Of a stretch of DNA of 29,052 nucleotides, positions 1-8,283 are shown one piece after another. The translations under genes were made by a program, and so were the position numbers. This stretch comes from Basidiobolus meristosporus CBS 931.73 (Eukaryota; Basidiobolomycota; Basidiobolomycetes; Basidiobolales; Basidiobolaceae): the NCBI GenBank assembly GCA_002104905.1, contig MCFE01000875.1, forward strand, positions 1-29,052. Reading direction: 5' to 3'. Within the stretch, counting starts at the first letter, position 1; each line of letters opens with the position of its first letter. Below the pieces are notes generated by a model. The model had not been told where the DNA came from, made no database searches, and saw only the letters and a program-made list of their open reading frames with translations.

Positions 1-886
1 TACTGGCTCAGTAATATGGTTGATTATGTGAGAGTTCCCATCAGCTGTTGAGACTGAAGTTGATTTGGTGGGTTCTGAGTTAATTCCAGCTTTCAAAGCA
101 AATTGCTCTGGCATGTACTCACGTGATGCTCCTGAGTCAACCAGGATTTTGGCATCCTTCATGTTACTATGCTCCATGGCCTCAATACGGTTAAAGGTTC
201 TTGATGGCTGTTGTCCACTTCTTCTCTGAGGGCAGTACTTTGCAATATGTCTCTACTGGTGGCAATTGAAGCAAAGTCCTTTCTTCTTACATTCTTCTGA
301 GGTAGGATTCTTCTGCATAGTGTCTATTTTCATTGGTACTGCTTCTGATTGTCTTCTTTCATAGTGATTGTAGCCTCTCTGATTAGTCAATGTGGGCTTC
401 CCAACTCCAAATATAGCTGAGTTATAGTTAATGACAGTCATGATGGCTTCTTCAGTAGTCTGTGGTCCTCAAAAATGCATTTCCTTACCAGTTCTTTCTT
501 ACAGCCCATCAATAGAGTGTTCCATTTGATCCAGAGGGTCCATTCTTTCAATTTGCCCAAGTAGACATCTATATTCATATATGTACTCTTGGACCATTTC
601 TTGCTGTCTGAGTGTCTTCAACATACTTCTTAGTATTGTCCATTGGTGTGTGGGTGCAAAGGCATCCTGAATATCTGACACAAACTCATCCCAGGTAGAG
701 ATTGTAGAGCATCCCATCATGGTGGCTGACCTGATCTTGTTGTGGTACCACTGTAAAGCTGCATCTGCCAGGTAAGAGGCTGTATAATATAACTTGCTTT
801 CTGGAGCAATTCCCTTAGCCTTGAAAGCTTCCTCAATCTGGAAGAGCCAAGTTCCCAGGTTTTCATTGATTCAACCATGGTACCGG
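1..886 (-). pseudogene. B-minus element: gag (C-terminal part), zinc knuckle and protease, decayed
   Basis: This is the central to 3' part of a Ty3/gypsy gag plus the start of protease, read leftwards and running off the window at base 1. The minus-strand frame gives a capsid-like segment (WDEFVSDIQDAF, then LLGQIERMDPLD) at about 720-500. A CCHC zinc knuckle beginning CFNCHQ lies at about 270-245, with a stop codon replacing the next Gln codon. An aspartic protease core ILVDSGAS lies at about 150-120, with its DSG still intact. Between knuckle and protease the copy is shorter than the sister copy at 11742-12050, so there is a deletion. Gag is open only in pieces (499-720 and 253-441). The upstream gag continues at 3784-3696, beyond element A. 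Dead element; the assignment is firm because the homologous plus-strand copy at 5175-5843 reads the same way. Confidence 0.85.
883..886. repeat. Target-site duplication, left copy, for element A
   Basis: CCGG immediately precedes the A LTR at 887. The right flank of A at 3696-3699 is CTGG, which differs by one CpG to TpG change. The 4-bp length is a best fit and the terminal bases are ambiguous. Confidence 0.5.
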
Positions 887-1162
887 TGTGGTAGGGTAAA
901 CATACCTCCCACAGACAAACTTATTCATATAGTCATTATGATATACTTATCCATATTTTATCTTATCAGTATTATCCCATTCTTCTTTTGCCCATATTAT
1001 CAGTATTATCCCCATATGATGTTTACCCTGATTAGTTATTAGCATTAGTTATCCCAGATGTTATTCAGCTTTGAGATCAGTAGATGTATCTATATAAGGT
1101 AAGAACCTGTGTCAGTACCCATGACACATGACCTAGGTCTGTGTTACCATCCCTACCATTTC

Positions 1163-1180
1163 AATACCATATATGGTATT
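1163..1180. promoter_or_regulatory. 18-bp perfect palindrome containing a CArG box in LTR A
   Basis: AATACCATATATGGTATT is its own reverse complement. Its core CCATATATGG (1167-1176) fits the MADS-box consensus CC(A/T)6GG. An E-box-like GACACATGAC lies 36 bp upstream at 1122-1131. Binding is inferred from the sequence only. Confidence 0.4.
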
Positions 1181-1360
1181 TCTATGTTGCACAGGTTTCA
1201 GACTACTGATTCCTGATTGGTTGAAAGTGCTGTGCCTTTAAGAACCTTCCAGGACATTCTTGGCATATTTTTAGCTCATAGTGATGTCATCAAGGATTCC
1301 ACTGATACCTAGAATCTTCTAGAACCTTGTCAGTGGTGATCACTTGGCAATCAGGAAAAG

Positions 1361-1392
1361 TATTTAAGGGAAAGCAATCCCTCATCAATAAA
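1361..1392 (+). promoter_or_regulatory. Candidate core promoter and poly(A) signal of LTR A
   Basis: TATTTAAG at 1361-1368 is followed 18 bp later by AATAAA at 1387-1392. The same TATA-then-AATAAA spacing is present in LTRs B and D, which would give a short R region starting close to the AATAAA. Confidence 0.4.
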
Positions 1393-1694
1393 TCATCCCT
1401 TCTATCAGGTATACTTCTACCTTATTGATTAGCAGTTGATTACTGCACCTGCCTTCAGCAGTACATCTCAGACCTGGCATCAAGGAGCTTTTCAGGGTAG
1501 TGCACAAGATACACAGAGGCCTTTGGAGACACTTGGAGCACCTAGGAAGCTAGAGAAGAAGGAGCTTTTACCATAATGACATATTGGCAAAGACACCAGC
1601 AGTTTAGACACAGAGGTTATTGCACCCATCAGACACCTCACACACCTTGAGTTGTGTAGCTTCTCCCACAAGTCCCTCTACACCACCATATATT

Positions 1695-1711
1695 TGGCAC
1701 CCAATGTGGGG
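1695..1711 (+). other. Primer-binding site of element A
   Basis: TGGCACCCAATGTGGGG begins 5 bases after the LTR end. The same 17-mer occurs in the same place in element D. It differs from the retroviral tRNA-Lys-type PBS, as I recall it, at two positions only, both being CpG to CpA/TpG changes. The identity of the tRNA is inferred. Confidence 0.6.
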
Positions 1712-1764
1712 GGTTTGACTGAACTGCCCCTAGAAGACTTAAGAAAGAACAAATTATCAAGACC

Positions 1765-2850
1765 ATGGATCTACCTTTACCTGGAATGCAAGGAACCCCT
1801 TTCTTTGATGGAACTAAAGTCAAAGCTTGCATCAAGAGGTGGGAGCTTTTCTGCAGAGCACCCAAATAACCTGAGGCCATTATGGCTGAAGAGATGCCCC
1901 CTTACAGCACTGATGAGATCATGCTCTCATTATATGAAAGAAATGATCTGCTGACAAATTGGACCCTCTTGAAGAGCTACTTGATTGATGAATATGGAGA
2001 GAGACAAGTTGACTACACACTTCAAGACTTGGAGAATTTTGCTTATGGCAAGTTTAAGCTGCTACCATTGAAAGAATACTTGAGTGGCCTTGAGCAAATT
2101 GGAGAGTCACTAAAAGCCCAAGGAGTTATCACTGATCTCACTTTATATGCCTATTGTCTCAGAGCACTACCAGAAGACCTGGTGAGAAGGATTGAAAACA
2201 ATCCTACTGTGAAAGCTATGAGTTCACTGCCTGAGTTTCAGTTAGCTAAGCAGATTCTACTTGCCCCTGAAGAAACCTCACAAATCAGAAAGCTTCTTTC
2301 AAGCTCAGCACAAAACCAAGATAGCCAAGACTTACTTAATTCTAGTAATCAAAGCACTCAGAATCAGGAGCTGACACAACAACTAGAGAAACTCTCTTTG
2401 CTACTTGCCAGCAAAGCATATGGTCAGAAGCCAGTAGAGAAAGAAGTCAAATATACATGCATGTGGTGTGACTCTGCCAACCATTCCAAGAGAAATTGCC
2501 AAGAGCTTCAATCATTACTATCTGCAGGTGATGTCCTATATAGTTCTCAGGGATACATAGTTAGTAAGCATGGTGACAAATTATCCACAGCATTTGGACA
2601 AGGAGGAATGAGAGTTCACTACAAGCAAGTCACCGCTCAGACAAGAAAGGTGCATCTCTATGAAGAGGAAGATCCTGACTACTTTGATCCAACTGAAGTT
2701 CTGAACTTTGCCTATGAGGACCCCAGAAAGGTCCAAGATCATATAGCTTCAATTTATGCTTCAAAGAGACACCATCCTGAAAAAATGGCTAGTCTAGGCC
2801 CAGCAGCAAAAGTACCAAGATGTGGGCCAGAAGTTGTGATTGAGAAGTGA
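1765..2850 (+). pseudogene. Element A gag
   Basis: Gag supplies the particle shell and the RNA-binding nucleocapsid. The ancestral start is ATG at 1765 (MDLPLPG...), matching the D gag start MNSMPLPLS. The frame is interrupted by TAA at 1867-1869 and then open from 1870 to the TGA at 2848-2850. The central part (NDLLTNWTLLKSYL...YGERQ) aligns with D gag (GDILTDWTLMKTYL...YGRPQ). A canonical CX2CX4HX4C zinc knuckle, CMWCDSANHSKRNC, lies at about 2455-2500. The final TGA is in the same frame as protease and falls where D has an Arg codon, so it is probably a CGA to TGA decay stop and not the natural gag end. Confidence 0.8.
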
Positions 2851-3621
2851 GCATCACCCCCATTAATTTTACAAGAGTCTGCCAAGGCCAACAACTACCA
2901 CATGCAGCCTAGAATCAAGCAAAATGGTACCCCAGAGACTCTGACAAGTCATACACTAGGAAACAACATATCAATCAAGGTTGGAGAGCTACTCAGTGTA
3001 TCACCATCTGTAAGAAAGACTCTGGATGAGCACATCAGAATAAGAAAGCATCCAATTGAAGCAACTCAAGGTAACCAGGTCAGGACAATTCAAGGAAGCC
3101 AAGATACCAGTAAGCTGCATCAAAGCCAGAAACACTACTACTTAGTGGCAACTGCAACAACTACAGGAACTGTGCATAATCAAGAAATTGTATGTCATAT
3201 AGACAGTGAATCTGAGATATGTGTGATGCCTTTGGAGGCTTGGAAACAACTACCATGCAAAGACCTATTGCCCATAGACACCAATATCAATTGGAGCATG
3301 AAGGAAGCCAACTCAGGGCAATCAAAGCTTTTAGGAATTATTCACAGCTTCCCTCTGATCATTGAAAGAATACACCATGCAATCCCAGTATTCATTTGTG
3401 CAAAGGCTAACTTTGAGTTACTTCTTGGAAGACCATGGGAGGTAAAAGCAAGAGCAACTGCAGTGAACTACCCAGATGGTACAGCTTGGTATACTATATA
3501 CTCAGAGAGCCCAGGACTAACAGTAACCTTCTGTGGTGTGGACTCAAACAATATCCGATCAATGCCATCATGTAGATTTCTATCTCAAGAAAGGACAGGT
3601 GGCTTCATTGAGGAAGACTGA
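2851..3621 (+). pseudogene. Element A protease region, active site altered
   Basis: This continues the gag frame after the TGA at 2848, with its first Met at 2902. It contains the linker GELLSVSPSVRKTLDEH (SVGEIMSVSPSVRKTFDEQ in D) and then the retropepsin core HIDSESEICVMPL. The catalytic triplet is DSE here, against DSG in D, from a single GGA to GAA change, which should abolish activity. The downstream flap-like segment FELLLGRPWE is conserved. The frame ends in TGA at 3619-3621, and the RT that should follow has been deleted. Confidence 0.8.
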
Positions 3622-3676
3622 GAGAGCACTTTGTTCTCCAAACTTACAGTGGTTAGCTAAAAAGTTCCCTGAAACT

Positions 3677-3695
3677 GTACCTCTACACCACCACA
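3677..3695 (+). repeat. 3' LTR stub of element A
   Basis: GTACCTCTACACCACCACA equals the last 19 bases of the A LTR. Everything between the end of protease (3621) and this stub has been lost except about 55 bases. It marks the right end of A, with B-minus gag resuming at 3696. Confidence 0.75.
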
Positions 3696-3784
3696 CTGGT
3701 TCACCTTGATACTAAAGTTGCTCTTGACAGGGTTTTGCTGGCTTTGGGCCATGGTTGTCACTCCTTGATGCTGCTGGGCCAGGA
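3696..3784 (-). pseudogene. B-minus gag N-terminal fragment between two insertions
   Basis: The reverse complement matches the glutamine-rich N-terminal gag of B-plus at about 4250-4370 (TQSQQNPVKSN). It bridges the gag part left of element A (up to 886) and the part right of B-plus (from 14962), proving that all three pieces are one interrupted element. Only about 30 codons. Confidence 0.8.
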
Positions 3785-4153
3785 TGTTATAATCTGCCAC
3801 TTGAATGTTTAAGTTAGATCAGTTTTTAGTCAAATCATTTAGTTATATGTTTAGGTTATCAGTATACCAGAATTATCTATCAAATCAGTAGCATTAGTCA
3901 GCAAATGAAGCAGCAGGTCCTTATCAGACAGAAATTGATATATTCAATTGGATCTTATTGGGTGATAATGACGCATTCAAATGAGTCATCAGCCACAGCC
4001 TACATTAGGAAATAACATTAGTCAGCAATTGATCTTGCAAAATGTATATAAGGAGTTGCTGGAATCTCAATAAAGAGAAGTTCAAGTTTTAGTCAATACA
4101 ATACTGGCTAAACTCCCTATTTGCCTACAACTCTTATACTAAGACTTGTAGCA
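3785..4153 (+). repeat. 5' LTR of B-plus (369 bp)
   Basis: It starts TGTTATAATCTG and ends ACTTGTAGCA. It is matched by 14594-14961 (direct) and by 15064-15430 (inverted, B-minus). A TATA box TATATAAG at 4045-4052 is followed by AATAAA at 4069-4074. Confidence 0.9.
4045..4074 (+). promoter_or_regulatory. TATA box and poly(A) signal in LTR B
   Basis: TATATAAG at 4045-4052 and AATAAA at 4069-4074. The same pair recurs in the 3' LTR (TACATAAG there) and in B-minus. Confidence 0.45.
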
Positions 4154-4154
4154 T

Positions 4155-4172
4155 TGGTAGCAGTGATAACTG
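4155..4172 (+). other. Primer-binding site of B-plus
   Basis: TGGTAGCAGTGATAACTG starts one base after the LTR. TGGTAGC is the usual start of initiator-methionine tRNA PBSs in fungal elements. The 3' part of the match is poor. Confidence 0.5.
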
Positions 4173-4370
4173 GAAATGTCCATCCTGAAGAAAGAAGAAG
4201 CCTCCCTCAAGATGTCCAAAAATCTCAAATGGAAGAATGTTATGCAACAAATCCTGGCCTAGCAGCAACAGTTACTCCAGATCCTTAGCCAACAGCAACA
4301 AGGAATGACTACCTTGACCCAAAGCCAGCAAAACCCTGTCAAGAGCAACTTTAGTGTCAAGGTCAACGGG
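4173..4370 (+). pseudogene. B-plus leader and gag N-terminus, before the LTR insertion
   Basis: A candidate start ATG near 4213 opens MSKNLKWKNVMQQILA, followed by a TAG stop and then a Gln-rich stretch (QQQQLLQILSQQQQG) ending at the LTR insertion at 4371. Gln-rich coiled-coil-like N-termini are common in fungal gag proteins. Gag continues at 5175. Confidence 0.6.
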
Positions 4371-5174
4371 TGTGGTGGTGTAGAGGTACTCCTGGGAGAA
4401 GCTACACAAATCAAAGTGTGTGAGGTGTCTGATGGGTGCAATAACCTCTGTGTCTAAACTGCTGGTGTCTTTGCCAATATGTCATTATGGTAAAAGCTCC
4501 TTCTTCTCTAGCTTCCTAGGTGCTCCAAGTGGCTCCAAAGACCTCTGTGTGTCTTGTGCACTACCCTGAAAAGCTCCTTGATGCCAGGTCTGAGATGTAC
4601 TGTTGAAGGCAGGTGCAGTGATCAACTGCTAATCAATAAGGTAGAAGTGTACCTGATAGAAGGGATGATTTATTGATGAGGGATTGCTTTCCCTTAAATA
4701 CTTTTCCTGATTGCCAAGTGATTACCAATGACAAGGTTCTAGAAGATTCTAGGTATCAGTGGAATCCTTGATGACATCACTATGAGTTAAAAATATGCCA
4801 AGAATGTCCTGGAAGGTTCTAAAAGGCACAGCACTTTCAACCAAGCAGGAATCACTAGTCAGAAACCTGTGCAACATAGAAGTACCATATATAGTATTGA
4901 AATGGTGGGGATGGTAACACAGACCTAGGTCATGTGTCACGGGTACTGATGCAGGTACTTGCCTTATGTAGATACATATACTGATCACAAAGCTGAATAA
5001 CATCTGGGATAACTAATGCTAATAACTATTCAAGGTAAACAACATATGGGGATAATACTGATAATATAGGCAAAAGAAGAATGGGATGATACTGATAAGA
5101 TAAAATATGGATAAGTATATCATAATGACTATATGAATAAGTTTGTCTGTGGGAGGTATGTTTACCCTACCACA
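4371..5174 (-). repeat. Solo A-type LTR (804 bp) inside B-plus gag
   Basis: This is the inverted match of 887-1690, with no element A internal sequence attached. It is flanked by CGGG (4367-4370) and CCGG (5175-5178), an approximate 4-bp duplication. Solo LTRs arise by recombination between the two LTRs of a full element. It is antisense to gag, as element A is in B-minus, and lies at the same gag codon position. Confidence 0.88.
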
Positions 5175-5843
5175 CCGGTACCATGGTTGAATCAATGAAA
5201 ACCTGGGAACTTGGCTCTTCCAGATTGAGGAAGCTTTCAAGGCTAAGGGAATTGATCCAGAAAGCAAGTTATATTATACAGCCTCTTACCTGGCAGATGC
5301 AGCTTTACAGTGGTACAACAACAAGATCAGGTCAGCAACCATGATGGGATGCTCTACAATCTCTACCTGGGATGAGTTTGTGCCAGAAATTTGGGATGCC
5401 TTTGAGCCCCCACACCAACAGACACTACTAAGAAGAAAGTTGAAGACACTCAGACAGAAAGGAATGGTTCAAGAGTACATCTATAAATATAGATATTAAC
5501 TTGGGCAAATTGAAAGAATGGACCCTCTTGATTAAGTTGAATACTTTGTTGATGGGTTGAAAGAAAGAGCTTGTAAGGAAGTGCATTATTGAAGACCTCA
5601 GACTATTGAAGAAGCCATCAAGATTGCCACTGACTATGACTCAGCTTTGTTTGGAGTTGGGAAGCCCACAATGACTAATCAGAGAGGCTACAATTACTAT
5701 GAAAGAAGACAATCAGAAGCAGTGCCAATGGAAATAGACGCTATGCAGAAAAATCCTACCTCAGAACAATGCAAGAAGAAAGGACTTTGCTTCAATTGCC
5801 ACCAGCAGAGACATATTGCAAAGTACTGCCCTCAGAGAAGAAG
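5175..5843 (+). pseudogene. B-plus gag central and C-terminal part with zinc knuckle
   Basis: The capsid-like segment includes GTWLFQIEEAFKAKGIDPES, LADAALQWYNNKIRSA and WDEFVPEIWDAFEPP. The C-terminal CCHC knuckle CFNCHQQRHIAKYC is intact at about 5785-5830. Several in-frame stops (near 5190, 5500, 5535 and 5590) kill the frame. It is interrupted after CPQRR by element C at 5844 and resumes in frame at 11742 (GHQPSRAFN), showing that C inserted into a gag-PR frame still aligned at that point. Confidence 0.85.
5839..5843. repeat. Target-site duplication, left copy, for element C
   Basis: AGAAG immediately precedes the C 5' LTR and is repeated exactly at 11742-11746 after the 3' LTR. Five bp is the usual size for Ty3/gypsy integrases. 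Confidence 0.9.
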
Positions 5844-6364
5844 TGTCATGATCACATGACAACCATGAACACCCATGCCAAGTTTCAGCTTCCTAGCTCA
5901 ATTGCTAAGAGATTCCTTCTGGAACCTTCTACCACCTTCCAGAATGTTCCTGACCATTTCAAGCCATTGTTACACAATGGAACATTCCATGGAAGCTTTC
6001 CATTGTATTTTTCATAGTCTAGTACCATATATGGAAATACCAAGTCAAATGACCTAGTCACATGATCAGTTGACCCAATCCATTTCCCCATCCTGTCTCA
6101 GTGCCGTGTCATCTATGTCATTATCCCCAGCACCATTGCTGTGCCTCACCCCACAACCCCATTAGTATTAGCAAATATCTCTTGGCATCAGTATAGCCAA
6201 AAAATATGTATAGTTCTACCCCCCCTTAAGTATTCCTCAGTCTGATAAATACAGGTCTTGAATAAACAGCCTTGCCTTGAATCCTGCCTTGCCTTGATGG
6301 TCCACATCTAAGTCCTTTCCTGCCGTGCCTAGCTTTTCCTCCTGCCTTGTGTCTATTCACAACA
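5844..6364 (+). repeat. 5' LTR of element C (521 bp)
   Basis: It starts TGTCATGATCACATGAC and ends TATTCACAACA. It contains a CArG box CCATATATGG at 6025-6034, a TATA-like region at 6206-6215, the predicted transcript start at 6239 and AATAAA at 6261-6266. Near 6270-6300 it has a short CTTGCCTTG-type repeat. Confidence 0.92.
6206..6266 (+). promoter_or_regulatory. Core promoter and R region of LTR C, with self-primer
   Basis: A TATA-like ATATGTATAG at 6206-6215 lies about 29 bp upstream of AGTCTGATAAA at 6239-6249, the 11-mer complementary to the PBS. In Tf1 the complementary 11-mer is the very 5' end of the mRNA, which would put the start at 6239, the expected distance from this TATA. AATAAA follows at 6261-6266. 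Confidence 0.6.
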
Positions 6365-6366
6365 GT

Positions 6367-6377
6367 TTTATCAGACT
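6367..6377 (+). other. Self-priming PBS of element C
   Basis: TTTATCAGACT is the exact reverse complement of AGTCTGATAAA in the LTR. It starts two bases (GT) after the LTR end. Those two bases would be the nucleotides removed by integrase 3' processing beyond the terminal CA. No TGG-initial tRNA-type PBS is present here. Confidence 0.75.
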
Positions 6378-6769
6378 CTCCTGACTTACCTGTGGATCCC
6401 TGCCTTCTGCCCAAAGTTTGAAGAAAACTTGTAAAAGGAATACTCACCGTAAGTATCACCCATCATCTTTCCCTAGTCTTGTCCTATAAAGGCAAAGATA
6501 CTTTATCTTTGTAAACTATTGGTCAAAGCTGCATTCACTTTATTACCCTGCTGGTGGAGTTTACAGTTGTAACAGTATTGGAAGCTTTAGTACAATACTC
6601 TATCAACCGACATTGAAACCAGTACCTTCTGAAGTGATGCTAACTTATTTAAGTTGGGGATTGTGGCTCAATAGTTGTATTCTTGACATACTAGTGGCTT
6701 TACAAACCCACAACCTAGTTTAGTATATTCCAGTATTCCTTGCAAGTTCATCTGCCTTCCTCTGCTACC
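6378..6769 (+). other. 5' leader of element C, non-coding
   Basis: It lies between the PBS and the gag ATG at 6770. I see no conserved frame, tRNA or other feature. It corresponds to the untranslated leader and packaging region of the element RNA. Confidence 0.5.
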
Positions 6770-7702
6770 ATGTCCAATCTAGAGCTGAACTTTGCCCAGC
6801 TCATGGCTGCCTTTACCCAACTACAGCAAGACCATGCAGACCTCAGAAACACTCTTGATCAGTTCCAGAACCAAAGTGTCCAGCAAACTAGCCATGTCCC
6901 AGTCTACCAAGAACCCAAGTATACTCCTGCTACCAAGTTCAATGGCTCTCAGAATGAATTCCGTGGCTTCATCAACATGATGAAGAACAATCTTGCACTC
7001 TAGCCCAACCGGTACCCCACTGACCAGGCCAAAGTTGGTTTCATCTCCAACCTGCTTACTGGTACAGCTCTCAAGTGGTTCTCCTCATTAGTGGAGACCA
7101 ACTCTCCCCTCCTCAGAGACTACCAAGCTTTTCTCACTGAAATGGAGCTAACATTTGGTAACTTTGACCAAGCCAGAACTGCTGCCAACAAGATCAAGAC
7201 CCTCAAGCAAGGGAACAAGCCAGCATCAGTCTACACCTCAGAATTCTGACAACTCTCCAGTGATCTCAGCTCCTGGGGTCAAGCAGCCTTGATTAGCCAA
7301 TTCCAAGATGGCCTCAATGATGAAGTTTGTGATCTGCTACTCACACTCCCAGATCCAGATACATTGGTTGAAGCTATGGACCAAGCAATCCGGTATGATA
7401 ACAGACTATTCCAGAAGAAGCAAAAGAACCGTCAAAGACACATTCCTGTTGCAGTCCCAGCCCCTCCTGCTTCCCAAGTCACTCCAGAAGATCCCATGCA
7501 GATTGATAGTGCCAAATACAAGAAACTATCAAAGAGTGAAAAGTCCAGACATCAACAAGCTAACCTCTGTCTATACTGTGGCCAACCAGGTAACTTTGCC
7601 AAGTCCTGCCCCAACAAGAAGTCCAGCTTCAAGCTGATGCAGTCCTCCAGTAACCAACCTGATTCAGATCTGCCGGGAAACTCCAATGTCCAGTTGCACT
7701 GA
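6770..7702 (+). pseudogene. Element C gag, two stops and a damaged zinc knuckle
   Basis: Start ATG at 6770 (MSNLELNFAQLMAAF), then a coiled-coil-like stretch (TQLQQDHADLRNTLDQFQNQ). The capsid part has TKFNGSQNEFRGFI, TGTALKWFSSL and ISQFQDGLNDEVCDLLLTL. The same frame runs to TGA at 7700-7702 but is cut by TAG at 7001-7003 and TGA at 7247-7249, the latter compatible with CGA to TGA. The nucleocapsid knuckle is CLYCGQPGNFAKSC near 7565-7610: Asn replaces the zinc-binding His, so zinc binding should fail. A typical Ty3/gypsy gag of about 310 codons. Confidence 0.85.
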
Positions 7703-8283
7703 CAGGCTTGCAACTGGACCCACCCATGAAAATCCAGTATATCCAAGAATCTTCCTTTGCCACAAAATCTATCCAGCCCTTGAGAAAGCCTGTCAAAGTC
7801 CAGATCCCTGACTCCAGCCCTGTCCCAGCCCTAGCCCTGATTGATTCCGGTGCTTCATCCTGTTTCATTGACCAAGCCTTTGTCCAGAAGCACTATATTC
7901 CTGTTACCTTGAAATCCTGTCCAGTCCAAGTAGAAGTTATTGATGGAAGATCACTCTCCTCTGGTGCTGTTACCCATGAAACATGCTTACTCCAGCTGTC
8001 CAGTACTGCCCACCAAGAAAGAGTCGCCTTCAACATCATCAACTCACCACACTATCCTGTTGTGCTTGGAAGCTCATTGTTGAGCTACCACAATCCAAGT
8101 ATTGATTGGAAATCCAAGATCCTGTCATTCACCAGATCCCACCAAGTCAACTCCATGAAATCTCCAGACCCTGATAACCGTGAAAAGACTATTGCCAACA
8201 GTTTAACAGCCCAAGATACCTTGCCAGCTGAAGGAGCCCCCTCAGCAAACATACCAGCCAAGTACCAAGAGTTTCCCATGTCT
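7703..8283 (+). pseudogene. Element C protease
   Basis: The retropepsin core ALIDSGASSCFID lies near 7837-7875 and the second conserved strand VVLGSSLL near 8059-8082. The frame is offset from gag by -1 (or +2). This may reflect natural gag-pol frameshifting in this clade or a lesion; it cannot be decided from one copy. The frame extends to 8403 but loses homology near 8280. There a one-base deletion moves the coding frame: the segment that should continue after KYQEF (VFDKKKAELLP) is found in the RT frame. Confidence 0.75.

Larger units (their letters stand above)
887..1690 (+). repeat. 5' LTR of element A (804 bp)
   Basis: It starts TGTGGTAGGG and ends ACACCACCATA, where the sister copy ends ACACCACCACA, so the terminal CA has become TA. 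It matches the reverse complement of 4371-5174 over the same 804-bp length with only scattered differences (about 95% identity by eye). Internal landmarks are an E-box-like GACACATGAC, a CArG palindrome, a TATA-like TATTTAAG at 1361-1368 and AATAAA at 1387-1392. Confidence 0.9.
887..3695 (+). mobile_element. Element A: internally deleted Ty3/gypsy retrotransposon inserted in B-minus gag
   Basis: The order is 5' LTR (887-1690), PBS (1695-1711), gag (1765-2850), protease (2851-3621), then a jump to the last 19 bases of a 3' LTR (3677-3695). RT, RNase H, integrase and nearly all of the 3' LTR are missing, so the element cannot move by itself. It is antisense to the B-minus gag it interrupts: gag sequence resumes at 3696 directly after the stub. 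Its gag and protease are relatives of those of element D. The A-type LTR recurs at 4371-5174 in the other B copy, at the same gag position. Confidence 0.85.

Noticed and set aside
794-1042. Hydrophobic 82-codon frame on the plus strand, with a mirror at 5019-5267 on the minus strand
   Set aside because: Both lie across the junction of gag and LTR A and are equal only because the two sites are inverted copies; no gene context.
4250-4330. CAGCAACAG run as a microsatellite
   Set aside because: It encodes the glutamine-rich gag N-terminus of B and is repeated in B-minus; coding low complexity explains it.
6265-6305. CTTGCCTTG short repeats in LTR C as a possible array
   Set aside because: Only a few imperfect units within the LTR, present equally in the other LTR; no array structure.
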